From NCBI GenBank assembly GCA_032821775.1, contig JAVLRN010000009.1:2232001-2296000 (forward strand): a stretch of DNA of 64,000 nucleotides. The letters run 5' to 3'. Positions within the stretch are counted from its first letter, which is position 1, and each line of letters starts with the position of its first letter. Positions 33,914 through 44,274 of this stretch are shown here, piece after piece. Both the position numbers and the translations under genes were made by a program. This stretch comes from Sanguinoderma infundibulare. Lineage: Eukaryota; Basidiomycota; Agaricomycetes; Polyporales; Polyporaceae. The notes beneath the pieces were generated by a model, which had not been told where the DNA came from, searched no databases, and saw nothing but the letters and a program-made list of their open reading frames with translations.

Positions 33914-36859
33914 ATGTCTCCAAATGACCACAAACCGCCACCCCCGACTTCGCTTGCATCCGACAGCCTTGTGCGACGACTTGCGGGGCCTTCCATCAAC
34001 AAAGCTGGGCAAGTAATCTTAACAGCGATCGTACAGACTTGAATTTACGCTCTGCATTTAGGTTAGCGAAAGACCAGACTGAAATCAACCGGATTATAGC
34101 CGAGGCGTCTAAGGGTTCCAAGTTCTACGAGGTCAGACCTCCTGCGCTCACCCACGAATCGTTTACCGACTATCAATGCGCTAGAATGAGAAACGGAAGG
34201 ATAAAGATTTAACGGAACGGATAGAGCGCATCATCAAGTGTCGCGACGAAGTGACGAAAGGCGTGGACCTCCGTACGTCTCACATCTCCGACCTGGGTCT
34301 ATTGCTCAGCTGTTCCTCCAGAACAAGTCGAACATGGCGTAGACAAGCTCGTGGGTCGTCAATGTTGATCATATCAATAAGTGAACCTCAATTACTGATG
34401 CCGTCGATAGATCGCCCAATTGGAAGCCCAAAGGGACCTGTCTCAAGCCATTGTCCACGTCGACATGGACGCCTTCTTCGCCAACGTCGAGCTGCTTGAT
34501 AACCCCGACTTGGCATCAAAGCCTTTCGGTGTAAGCTCTAAGGATTTGCGCCTCTTCCGTCCCAAGTTTCATACTCACTCTGTCCTTGTCAGGTTGGGGG
34601 ATCAGTGATGTCAACCGCTTCCTACGAGGCGCGCAAGTACGGCGTCCGTTCTGGCATGCCCAGTAAGTCTCGCATGCACCGTCTGAGGAGTCGCTCGCGC
34701 TAACCCGGCCGTAGCATACATTGCGAAGAAATTGTGTCCCGATCTGGTTGTCCTCACCAGCCACTATAACCGCTACAGCGAGATGTCGAACAAGGTCATG
34801 ACCGTCTGCCGCCGCTACGATCCAAACATGTCCGTCGTCGGTTGTGACGAGGGTTACCTCAAGTAAGGTCGTTCGTGTGCTGATGCAAAGATGCTCTGAT
34901 CCGACTCGATGGGCAGTATCACGTCCTATTGTGACGAGCACGGGATGACTCCGGACGAGTGCGTCCTGGAAATGAGACAAAAGATCCACGAGGAGACGAT
35001 GCTTACTGCCAGCGCTGGCATCGCGCCGAACAGGGTGAGCCTTGAAGCATCGCCTATGTAATGGTTGTGCTGATCGTCGGCGGAAAGATGTTGGCGAAGG
35101 TGAGTCGAATTTGTGAAGTCGTTCCCGGAGGAGACATGAATCGTTGCGAATAGATCTGCTCAGATAGGGTGCGCCATATCTTCTTGTGCCTGGGAGCTGC
35201 AACAGCTGATGCCCCGGCGTAGAACAAGCCGAACGGACAGTTCAAGCTCGACTTCGAGCCCCAAGCGATCAAGGCGTTCATGTACGATCTGTCCATCCGG
35301 AAGGTCCCGGGGGTCGGTCGTGTCAACGAGCGGCTCCTCGAGTCCATAGGCATCAAGGTAAAGCCGGGTCGCATTTGACCGTTTGGAAACTTGGTCTGAA
35401 TGCGATTTGGACCAGACCTGTGGCGACATTTACACCCAGCGAGGCGTGTTGTCCCTCATGGATAAACAGTTCGGACTGATGTTCCTCCTGCAATCCTACC
35501 TCGGCATCGCGTCTAACGTCGTCGAGCCATGGCAACGGGAAGAGAAGAAGAGCGTCGGGGCTGAGAGGCGGGTGTCTGAGCGACGTTGACGCTTGCACAA
35601 CGCTGATAATGGCGACCTCTTGTAGGACGTTCCACGCGCTCTCGGATACGGCGAGGATCTACGAGAAGCTCGAGGAGGTTGCCGCCGAGCTTTCGAAGGA
35701 CATGACAGAGGGCGGGTGGACGGGGAAGACGATCACGCTTAAGTACAAACTGAACACGTTCCAAGGTATGTGCAGGCGCGGCGGTTCTCGAGCCCACGAA
35801 GCGTACTCACGGTCTGCAGTGTCCACTCGCGCAAAGTCGTCGGACGGGTGGTTATCGGCAAAGAAGGAGGACCTGTTTGCGGTGCGTTCTATATGTGCAT
35901 CGCTAAGTCTTCTCTTGTCTCTAACGGTCGCTATTTAGCTGGGGAGGGAACTACTCAAGCCAGAGCTTCCTCTGACACTCAGGCTCATCGGCCTCCGAGT
36001 GACAAAGCTGAAGGACCTGAAGGCAGAGGCGGAGTCCAAGGCACGTGGGATCAAACGAGTGAGTCCTCACACGCCCCGGATCAGGTAGACAGGCCCAATT
36101 GATCATTGCTCGCAGTTCTTCAACGCAACGCCCTCGAGCCCGAGCAAGAAGCGTCGAATAGAGCACGCACAACCAGATGACGAGCACGACGAAGACCTGC
36201 CGCAACTGTCGCAAGACGGGTTCGCGACGTCGATGCCTGGCTATCACGACGAGGCCGATGCGGACCATGTCGTCGAGGATGATGTCGACGAAACTCATGG
36301 TCACCAGCCGCCAAACTCGGCCAGCTCGAAGCCCAAGTCGTTCTCTGGGGCGTCTGGCACAAGTGGGGCAGGACCACAAGGCTCGACGCGACCGCCAAAC
36401 TCGAGCCATGCCGACGGAGGCGAGCGGAAACCCCGTTCCGCGGCGTCGACATCCACAGCGCCTCCGAAGAAGCCGATGTCCACCCATCGTGCTAGCCCGC
36501 TCCCAGCGTCGCCGGAAGAAGAAGAAGACGTCGTCGAAAATGTCCATTCATCCGCACCGCTGCTCGAGTGCCCGATATGCGGCAAGGCGCTCGAGGCGGA
36601 CAACCAGGGTCTGAACGAGCACATCGACTTCTGCCTGAGCAAGCAGGCGATCAAGGAGGCGCAGGCGTCGTCGCTGAAGCCGAAGCCCGGCTCTGGCCGT
36701 GGGTCGTTCCTGAAGCCTCAAGCCGGGCCGTCGAAGCGAGGGCACAGGCCACAGCCTCAGCCTCAGCCGCGGCGGCGGCGGCAGAAGGACCGAGGTAAGG
36801 TCGGCGGCGGACATGGGGAGGGGCTGTTGCGGTTCAGGAAGGTAGACTCCGAGTCGTGA
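33914..36859 (+). CDS. POLK: DNA polymerase kappa (Y-family, DinB type)
   Basis: Translesion polymerase that copies past bulky minor-groove adducts in the nucleus. The start [11 protein letters not shown] leads to [15 protein letters not shown], and exon 2 resumes at [22 protein letters not shown], the N-clasp unique to Pol kappa. Palm and finger motifs follow: [14 protein letters not shown] (metal-binding Asp), [17 protein letters not shown], and [11 protein letters not shown], which keeps the Asp-Glu pair although the usual Ser before it is Cys. Then come [19 protein letters not shown] and [18 protein letters not shown] (helix-hairpin-helix). The tail carries one Rad18-type UBZ4 zinc finger ([18 protein letters not shown]...C) and a basic end. 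The first intron is GC-AG. Animals have two UBZ fingers; one is seen here. Confidence 0.93.
34009..34061 (+). other. GC-AG intron in polymerase kappa
   Basis: The exon ends ...AAAGCTGG and the intron begins GCAAGT; it ends TTTAG, and the next exon starts GTTAGCGAAAG. Only this junction gives KAG|LAKDQTE as in Pol kappa relatives. The nearby GT (in CAAGTAAT) would put the second exon out of frame. Confidence 0.85.
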
Positions 36860-37470
36860 CGGCATTGCGACGGTCTTTGATCTGTGAACTCAATATTAAT
36901 GTATTGAAAAGATTACGGAGGAACACTATTGACGAGCTTTGTATTTTTAGGATGCGGACCGCGTACATTTCTATCTAGTAGAGTATTCTGTCGCTCTGGA
37001 TTGGGTTTGTGCTCCAGAATACTTGGGCCGTCGCATCTCCTGATTACTGCGAAAGCTCCGCCTTCAACTTGGCAGTGCCAAACGCAACAAACGTTCAAAT
37101 TTCATATGTAGAGTTGATCAACGCTTCCGTCATGTTACCCTGCGCCTCCCACATCCACCCCCATCGTCGAGCTACTCAGTTGTACTGCCTACGTCGGCCA
37201 GCTCGACGTGCTGGTCGTCACCCATTTCAAGTTCGTAGCCAATCACACGACGCACGCGTATTACATGATCACAGCTGCGTCGTATGAGTCTGATTCGAAT
37301 CGACGACTGAAACTTCGACCGTTGATGGTGAGCGTTCCATGCATTTAAGCACCAGAGGTAAGTCTGCATATCGACCAGATCTTACCTAAAAAGCCAAGCG
37401 TATTCAGACCGGCGTCCAACGTCCCCATCACTCTTCACACCCGCGCACCCTGGGAGTGTCACTCATTTCT
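36860..37470. other. spacer before block B
   Basis: No supported gene. Homology with the sequence before block C begins near 37471 at GCTTTCTCTTACAGAAGGAC. Confidence 0.45.
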
Positions 37471-37739
37471 GCTTTCTCTTACAGAAGGACACTATGTGAG
37501 CCTGTATTTTCCCTAATGCTGTCCATCTGACTGATCCTAGGGTCCTTAGCCCTGTGCTGAGTTTGCACAGATCGCTAGTGGCGATAAGCGTCCAGCTAAT
37601 ACGAGCACGAACATGAGGCCCGGGGACTCAAGTGCGCTTCGAAGAGTTATTTATTTCTCTTCTACGTTATGCGCGGTATCGCTCTTGACGCAGGTATCTT
37701 TTTCTTTCTCAAACTCACGCAAAGGCCTCCTAGAGTTTT

Positions 37740-38290
37740 AGTCTGGAGGGCGCACTTTCGTCGACTGTTGCCACGTCACCAGACACGACCCAACTAGCAT
37801 CCCCAGTAAACACGTCGCGCTCTTGGTTCCGGTGCCGGTCCCGAAGGGTTGGAGGAGGATAATGAAAGGGTCTTCCAATACACGATCGCGGGGAGAGGCG
37901 ATTGCGCAGGCACATGGCTCGGGCTCTGGTTCCATATCAAGGTCGCACGACGCGGGCGGCGCCCCGACGACGCACAGCGCCCCGACGACAGCAGCAGCAC
38001 CGGGTGTACGATGACGAGTCCAGACCGGGCTGCGTGCGTCCCTCGAGACCGTCCCCGCCGGTTTCCGCGTGCCCAGTCCGCCACCGATACCCACCCCGCC
38101 TGCGGCGCGGGCCACGATGTCATCGCAACCTGAACAGACACGAACGCCCGAGGCCCTTGCGCCGCCTGCGATTCAGCGGTAGCCATCATTTGAGTTTGAG
38201 ACGGAGTCGGAGGCGGAGAGCGAGGGGCCGCAGGCGGAGCAGCCGAGCTTGGAGATCAGGAAGATGCGGCTTACGAGGTTCGGAGGTTGA
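37740..38290 (+). pseudogene. UIM-tail relic, block B
   Basis: The weakest copy of the ataxin-3-like tail. Pieces still readable in different frames: LVPVPVPKG then EEDNERVFQYTIAG (former second UIM), VYDDE with RASLETVPAGFRVPS (former third UIM, its core deleted), and the ending EFETESEAESEGPQAEQPS to MRLTRFGG at TGA 38290. The block-A equivalent is complete in all three UIMs, so B has lost material. Confidence 0.65.
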
Positions 38291-38664
38291 CCGCTCGTTT
38301 GCTGTGGTTGGATGGGGATGTGTGCGGGTGGACATTAGGTTGCATGCAGATCGCTGTAAGTGTTCGATGCAAACTCTAGATGGTGGTGCGTAGCTCATGG
38401 CTTGCCCTGCATTCAAGATTCCAAGTGACCTTTTGTCGAGTGCGAGGTATTGATCTTCGAAGAATACATATCATGCTATGATCCAATACCGATTGGAGAC
38501 GTTGAGTGTGTTGCTTCTCTGGCATTGGCATGCTGATCTGGTGCTGCAAGCTGGAATGATGACGAAACGTTGGTGCGCTCCGAGAATATACGAATATGGC
38601 GTGCGTACATAACAGCATACATCAACTTCAAGGCCACTCAAGCTACCTGTACTACATTGGTATC

Positions 38665-41018
38665 CTACAAGCAACTTTCTGCGGGGATAATATCAGAAAG
38701 GCGTCGAATGAAAACAGACCCGCCGTCGGCGCCCGACAACAGGGTTCTCCCATCCGGCGAGAAGGCGACTTTGGTAACGCGGGCCCCATGCTTGCGGAAC
38801 GTCTCCACGCACGAGCCATCTCTCGTGTTCCACAGTCGCACCGTTTCGTCGTCCGACGCCGATGCGAAGTACTGCCCGCACGGAGAGAAGCACGAAGCAT
38901 TGACGCTGTTGTCATGCCCATTGAGTGTCAGGAGCATCGCACCGGTATCCCCATCCCAGATCTTCACCGTCTCGTCTGACGACCCGGACAGGAGCAACGC
39001 GCCGTCTGGCGAAAACGTCACATCGTTTATCCTCCTCGTATGTCCCCTCAACACAAGCAGCTCCTTTCCTGTGTCCACGTCCCAGAGCCGGACTGTGTTG
39101 TCATCAGACGCCGTGGCGAGGAGTGCGCTCCCCGGATGGAAAGCAGCAGTGCTGATCCACTTCTCGTGACCTCGAAGGACGGTGTGCAGCGTGCCCAATC
39201 CCACATCCCAGACGCAACAGCCATGATTGTCCCCGTTGAAAGGTGATGCAATCCAGCGCCCGTCCGGGGAGAAGTAGAAGGAGCCGAGGGAACGCCCTCT
39301 GAATGCTAGGAGGTGGACCTGCTGGGACGTCCGGAAATCCCACAGGCACACGGCCGTGTGAGGTTCAACGGAATTGGATGCGGGAGGATCAGAAGCATTC
39401 TCGCATAGGAAGGCGATCATGGTCCCATCGGGGGACCACCGGCAGGTTTCGTAACCCTTCAGTGTTGCGACTTCGAAGCCACCCCGGGTGATATCCCAAA
39501 TCGCGACCGAGCTCTTCCACTCCTTGCCTGCAGATACGAGATACTGACTGTCTGGGGAGAAGGACAGTGACCCCACACCTCCTCCATGCGCAATCCATTC
39601 ATGGGCGACCTGGCCGTCCGAGTCCCAGAGGATGATCGTGGAGTCCCAAGACCCGGTTGCGATCCACTTGCCATCTGGAGAAATAGCAAGCGATGTCACC
39701 CGGCTGTCGTGGCCATTGTGAGTCGCTACACATGGACAAATGATTAGTCACATTGCCGCATCATATCGGTGTCTCTGGGACGCACACAGGCCCGACCGCG
39801 ATTCAACTACAAGCGTGTTCCGTTCGTGCATCGTGGGGAAGTACTTCCCGAACTCTTGAGTCCAGAAATGCTTTCTGCGAGAATGGAGTGCTTCGAGGAT
39901 GAAGATGTTCATTCGAGGTTGAGGGAAACGGTGCAGTTCCTGATCCAACTCTGAGCATCTGAGTAGCAGATCCCTGTCTTCTCGGCGAAAGCCCAATGCA
40001 GGAGAAATGGACACTGAAAGGGTTGCTATAACCTCTTTCGGGTTTGGGGGCTGGAGACTCTTCAAAAACTCGACAACCAGCTCGATGAGTTTGGTCTCGA
40101 ACGACAACCTGAAGGTCAGCGAGTGCAGTCGAGCCCAGTTCGCTGATTGTGGGGGCGCAAATAAAACCATGTTACTCTCTGAGCATGAAAAGTGGAGTAT
40201 ATGAATGGTCAAGCATAGCGAACCGTAAGATACTGGTGAACTCACCGAGGTTCACGGTTAGAGTCTCCACAGTGGGTTTCACCAACTCCAACAGAAACTT
40301 GATTGGGACATCACCCATATAGTTATCTATCTGAAATGAGGATGCACAGGTCAGCCATTGTCCTGGATACGTGCCTGGTCATGTCGGTCCTTACTTCGAG
40401 TGTCCTCAGCTGTAATCGTCTACATGGTTGTTGTCCAGGTGCAGTCAGATGTGGGCCAGCATCATTCTCGATAGACAGTAGCTTGCAGGCGAGTTCTTTG
40501 ACGTTTGGAAACGCAGCGAGTAGCCGGAAAAACTCCAGAGGTTTCGCAAAGGTGACATGGATGAATCGTAGCTTCCGAATGTGTGTTCCAGATGCACGGC
40601 AAAATGTGAGACTGGTTTTGTGAGGCAGAAGGACAACGTAGTCGCCGAATGGAGCAGTGAATTCGATTTCGGTGAGATTGGGGAGGAGTTTAAGAGGGAG
40701 GGAAGGCACCAAGTCGGTCGGATCTATGGACATCGACCGAACGAAGGGGCCGAGGTGGGGATTGGCGCGGAGGAAGTCGCAGATATCGAATACCCGCTCC
40801 CTGTTGGCAATCTTGACCCGCGCAATCAGGAGACAGTAACTGCGAGGACGGAGTTGGCGACACGTGAGGGAAAAGTTGCGTAGGGCCTTGCGATCGTCGC
40901 AAGCACAGTGGCCGATGACCTTCTCGATGACTTCCCAGGGAAGCGCGGGAGGCATAGGGAGTCGAGTGCTGGAGACTGGGGAAGTGGGTGAGGAGGGTGA
41001 GGAGGGGGAGGAGTCCAT
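38665..41018 (-). CDS. F-box/WD40 protein, copy B
   Basis: Intact gene of four exons, about 700 residues. ATG 41018 opens the Ser/Pro-rich leader and F-box (LPWEVIEKVIGHC), nearly identical to copy A. Exon 2 reads IDNYMGDVPIKFLLELVKP, exon 3 starts ESNMVLFAPPQSANWARL, and a GTGCGT intron near 39729-39794 joins GL to STHNGHDSRVTSL. Eight WD repeats follow, including TIILWDSD, VAIWDI, AVCLWDF, CCVWDV, TVRLWDV, TVKIWDG and TVRLWNT, ending FIRRLSDIIPAESCL. The expected role is a substrate receptor of an SCF ubiquitin ligase (family inference). A related fungal pattern joins HET or NACHT to WD40; here neither is present. The blocked relation to a convergent UIM relic is constant. Confidence 0.85.
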
Positions 41019-41329
41019 CGTCGTTCAAGGACAGATGCGCTGTGGCCGGTGAGATATGGGCAGGACAGGGCTCGGTCTCAGTATCCCCGAAAGCTTGTAA
41101 TCCTCCGGCGGCTCGTCGAAGCTCCGGGCTGTCCACACGTTGTTTTGGCGCTCACTTGAATATACCTTGCCCCCTCGTCTAGTCAATTAAACCTTTGTTC
41201 GATGAACCTGCAGACGCTTCACTGAATTGTCAATCCTAACATATCCTGGGTGGGTTCAAATTTACGCCAGATGACATAGGCCCGCACCAGCCAGTTTGAA
41301 CGTCGGGTGAGCGAACGATTTACACAGCA

Positions 41330-41480
41330 CTGGTTACACACCGCAATCTAACACAACTCGACGATTGCGCGGAAGCTGCACACACTCCGAAACGACACAG
41401 CCAACGAGGCATCACGTACAAGGTTCACCTGTACAGTCAAGTTGCGGTATCAGTATAATCTCGCGGTGTGCGCCAGGATG
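41330..41480 (+). pseudogene. fragment X relic, block B
   Basis: Nucleotide match to the exon with HTLRHDTANEA in blocks A and C, but a few indels break the frame (an extra GATTGCGCG near 41363). It is divergent from copy B, in the same relative place as in A and C. Confidence 0.5.
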
Positions 41481-41602
41481 GATAGTTGTAAGCGTACTTG
41501 TATTAGGATTACGCTAGCCCATGTCACATCTAATTCTGAACGTTGGCGGTTTGTCGTGCGCGGGGGCGGAACATGACATGGCGGAGGTAAAAAGGGTACG
41601 AG

Positions 41603-42787
41603 TTAAGCAGTATACAGTATGGTAAGCGGTGGATGTATCTGAAAGGCAAAGTTCATTACGGGGACGGTCGGAAAGTGCGACATGTAGGAGAGGCATTGAA
41701 GGATCGTTCGTCGTGTGAGTACGCATACATCAGGAGGCCGGAACTGGTTCGAAGTGATCGCTGAGAAAACGATGCAGCGATTATTGGGCGTGCGGTGCTC
41801 TCCCGTAGGACTGGTCATAGGCATGAATGACGCAAAGTAATGTTTGGAAGACCCCCACTCGAACGGCACGTTGCCGTCGACAGGGCTCGGACAGCCCATC
41901 TGCATTTCGTGTTGCGCGCGCTTCAGCAGCGCAGCCGTGCCGACCGGGAACATGTCCTCGTCCTCGACGACGCACATCGGCGGCGCACCCCCGATGCTGA
42001 ACAGCGACGCCCCCATCTCGTAGTTGTCCGACGTCTGTGCGCGCCGGCTGAGTGGCTGGCGGGGGTTTCGGTCGTCGTGGGTGTTGTAGGACTCCCGACG
42101 ACGGTCGAAAGAGGGCAGCCGATGTTGGTCAGAGTAGGGACCGGGGGGACGGTTGAAGGCAGCAGAGGAGGGAAGGAGGGCATGACGTGACGTAGTCCTC
42201 GGCGAAGGCTAATGGAAACAGACATGAAGAGACGAACCGCGGCCGTAGAGGCGGATGCGTACGGAAAGCGCATTGGTGCAGGCGGAGAAAATGAATGAAA
42301 AGAGAAGCAAATCGATGAGCATGATCATACACGGGGGAACTCACCGAAGAGCGGTCTCGAGGCTGCCACTGTGGGGCCTTCCAAGAACGCCTGTCAGCTT
42401 CACACCAGCAGCAGCGTTCTTCTGGAGAGCCATCGAGGCTCCGGATGCGATAGATAGAACGCTTGCATCGCTCCCCGAGCGCGCCCGCAAGCTCCGTTGT
42501 AAAGAAGCAGCCGCGGCGCGGGTTGGTGTCGAGGACTTGAGGGGGGTAAGCGGGGAAGCGGAGCCTGCGAGGGAGGAACAGCAGCGCCATAGGTGGTGGT
42601 GGGAATCATCGGCCGAGGGAAGGGATATTGATGGGAGGATGTGGGACTCATCCGGTTTCTGTGGACGCTCGTGTGCGCCGTGGGGATGGTATCGTCCAGC
42701 GTGAGGGTGGCGGCGGATGGTCGGGGTGTAGATGGAGAAAGGGACCGAGACCGTGTAAGGCCTACGCACTTGGGGGGTTGGGTGCAA
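41603..42787 (-). CDS. Ser/Pro-rich protein, C-terminal part (block B)
   Basis: Two coding-like exons. The first contains SISLPSADDSHHH and SLRARSGSDASVLSIASG and ends ETAL at a GTGAGT donor near 42345. The second starts GLRHVMPSFPPLLPS and continues VGSPTTPTTTETP. A frame change near 42030 is then needed to reach MCVVEDEDMFPVGTAALLKRA and VDGNVPFEW. The upstream start was not found. The protein is Ser/Pro-rich and without a recognised domain; regulators and kinase-associated proteins can look like this, but I cannot name it. It could be a live gene tail, a chimera or a relic. Confidence 0.4.
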
Positions 42788-43229
42788 GGAGGCCGGAAGA
42801 AAAGAAGGAAGAGAAGCTCAGCGTGGCCTAGGACATGTCCTTGCGGGATTAGGCACAAGAAGGCTTGGGGGAATGTAGAGATGCATTGCAGAGACGATTG
42901 GCGTAGCTCTCCAAACTCGACGTGAAGGAGAAATACCCGATTACATAACACACCCGCGCCGACTCTTCTTCCTGACCATGCCACTTGTTCTTGCTTTCTC
43001 TTACAGAAGGACACTTTGTGAGCCTGTCTCTGACCTAATGCTGTCCATCTGACTGATCCTAACGTTCTTGACCCTATGTGGGATTTGCAGAAATCACTTA
43101 ACTCTGAGCACGAACAGGAGGCCTTGCCAAGGGCTCAGCTGGGTACGCTTCGAACAGCTGTTTATTTCCCTTTTATTTTTTGCGTGGTCACGGTATCGCT
43201 CAGTCTCTTCTCCCTGAAAGTCATGCAAG

Positions 43230-43827
43230 GGCCCCGCAGTGTTTCGGTCTGGAGTCCGCACTTTCATCGTCTGTTGTCATGTCCGCAGAGTCGACCCCAC
43301 TACGACTTACTAGCACCCCCGGCAAACACGTCGCCCTCCTGGTCCCGGTCCCGGTCCCAAAGAATCTCAGAAAGATAATGATAAGGTCTTCCGACGCGCG
43401 ATCGCGGACGGCGAGGCGAACGCGTTGGCACATGGCTCGGGCTCTGGTTACCAAGATCGCACGATGCGGGCGGCGCCGCCATGCCGCCCGGCAGCAGCAC
43501 CAACTGCTCAACGACGAGGACGAGGAGCTCCAAGCGGCTCTGCGTGCGTCTATCGAGACCGTCCTCGCGGGCTTCCGTGTGGCCACCTCGCACCGATACC
43601 CAGGTCCCACCCCGCCCACGGCGCGGCCTATAACGTTGTCGCAGGAACAGAGTCGGACGCTGGAGGTCCTCGCGCCGCCTGCGATACAGTGGCAGCCGTC
43701 GTCCGAGTTCGAAACGGAGTCGAAGGCGGAGAGCAAGGGCCCTCCGCAGACAGAACAACCGAGTTTAGAGGAGGTCAGCAAGAGGCGGCTTGCGAGATTC
43801 GGTCGTCGACCTTCGAATTTGGCGTAG
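43230..43827 (+). pseudogene. UIM-tail relic, block C
   Basis: A 215-codon frame (43180-43827) includes an intact-looking third UIM (NDEDEELQAALRASIETV) and the family ending SLEEVSKRRLARFG. The former second UIM (DNDKVFRRAIADGEANA) lies in another frame just upstream, so a frameshift separates them. The ending runs past the normal stop by a few residues (RRPSNLA). The upstream Josephin part is absent. Confidence 0.65.
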
Positions 43828-44274
43828 GTGTCGCTTGTGTCTTGATGTGCATGTGTCGTTGTTGGGTTACATGCTGGTCCCTGACGTGTTCAATGCAGGC
43901 TTTCGGATAGTGACGCGTAGCTCGTGTCTTGCCCTGCGTCCAAGATCGCGAAACATTACAAATGTGTTGGGTGCGAGGTATTCGATATCTTCGAAGAATA
44001 TATATAACGCTATGAATCCGATCCTTTCGTACAGTGATACCATGCATATACTGACTGAAGACGTTGAACACTCCTTAGCCGTTGGCATTCCGACCCGGAG
44101 CTGCAAGCGAACGATGGAATATGACGGTCAAGACGTTCATACTGGTATAGCAAGGCATTCAAAGTTACTCCAAGAGGTGGTTCAGAAGTCCGAGTATACG
44201 AAGACTCACGACCTACGTACATACCAACGGTTCATCAAGTCCTGTCATGCTACTATGTGTGCTACATTAATATC

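Larger units (their letters stand above)
37471..42650 (-). repeat. F-box/WD40 block, copy B (tandem with C)
   Basis: Direct repeat of block C. Left ends share GCTTTCTCTTACAGAAGGAC (37471 and 42993), followed by GATCCTA, TTTGCA and TTATTT islands in the same order. Right ends fade near 42650 and 48260. Internal offsets are 5522 at the left border, 5610 at the WD40 stop and 5619 at the F-box start, so few large indels have occurred. Contents: UIM relic, F-box/WD40 gene, fragment X, Ser/Pro-rich gene tail. The strand given is that of the main gene. Confidence 0.85.

Noticed and set aside
41250..41275. GGGTTCAAATTTACGCC, resembling a tRNA B box (also at 46866)
   Set aside because: No pairing T-arm, acceptor stem or anticodon arm around it; it is simply part of the B/C duplicated block.
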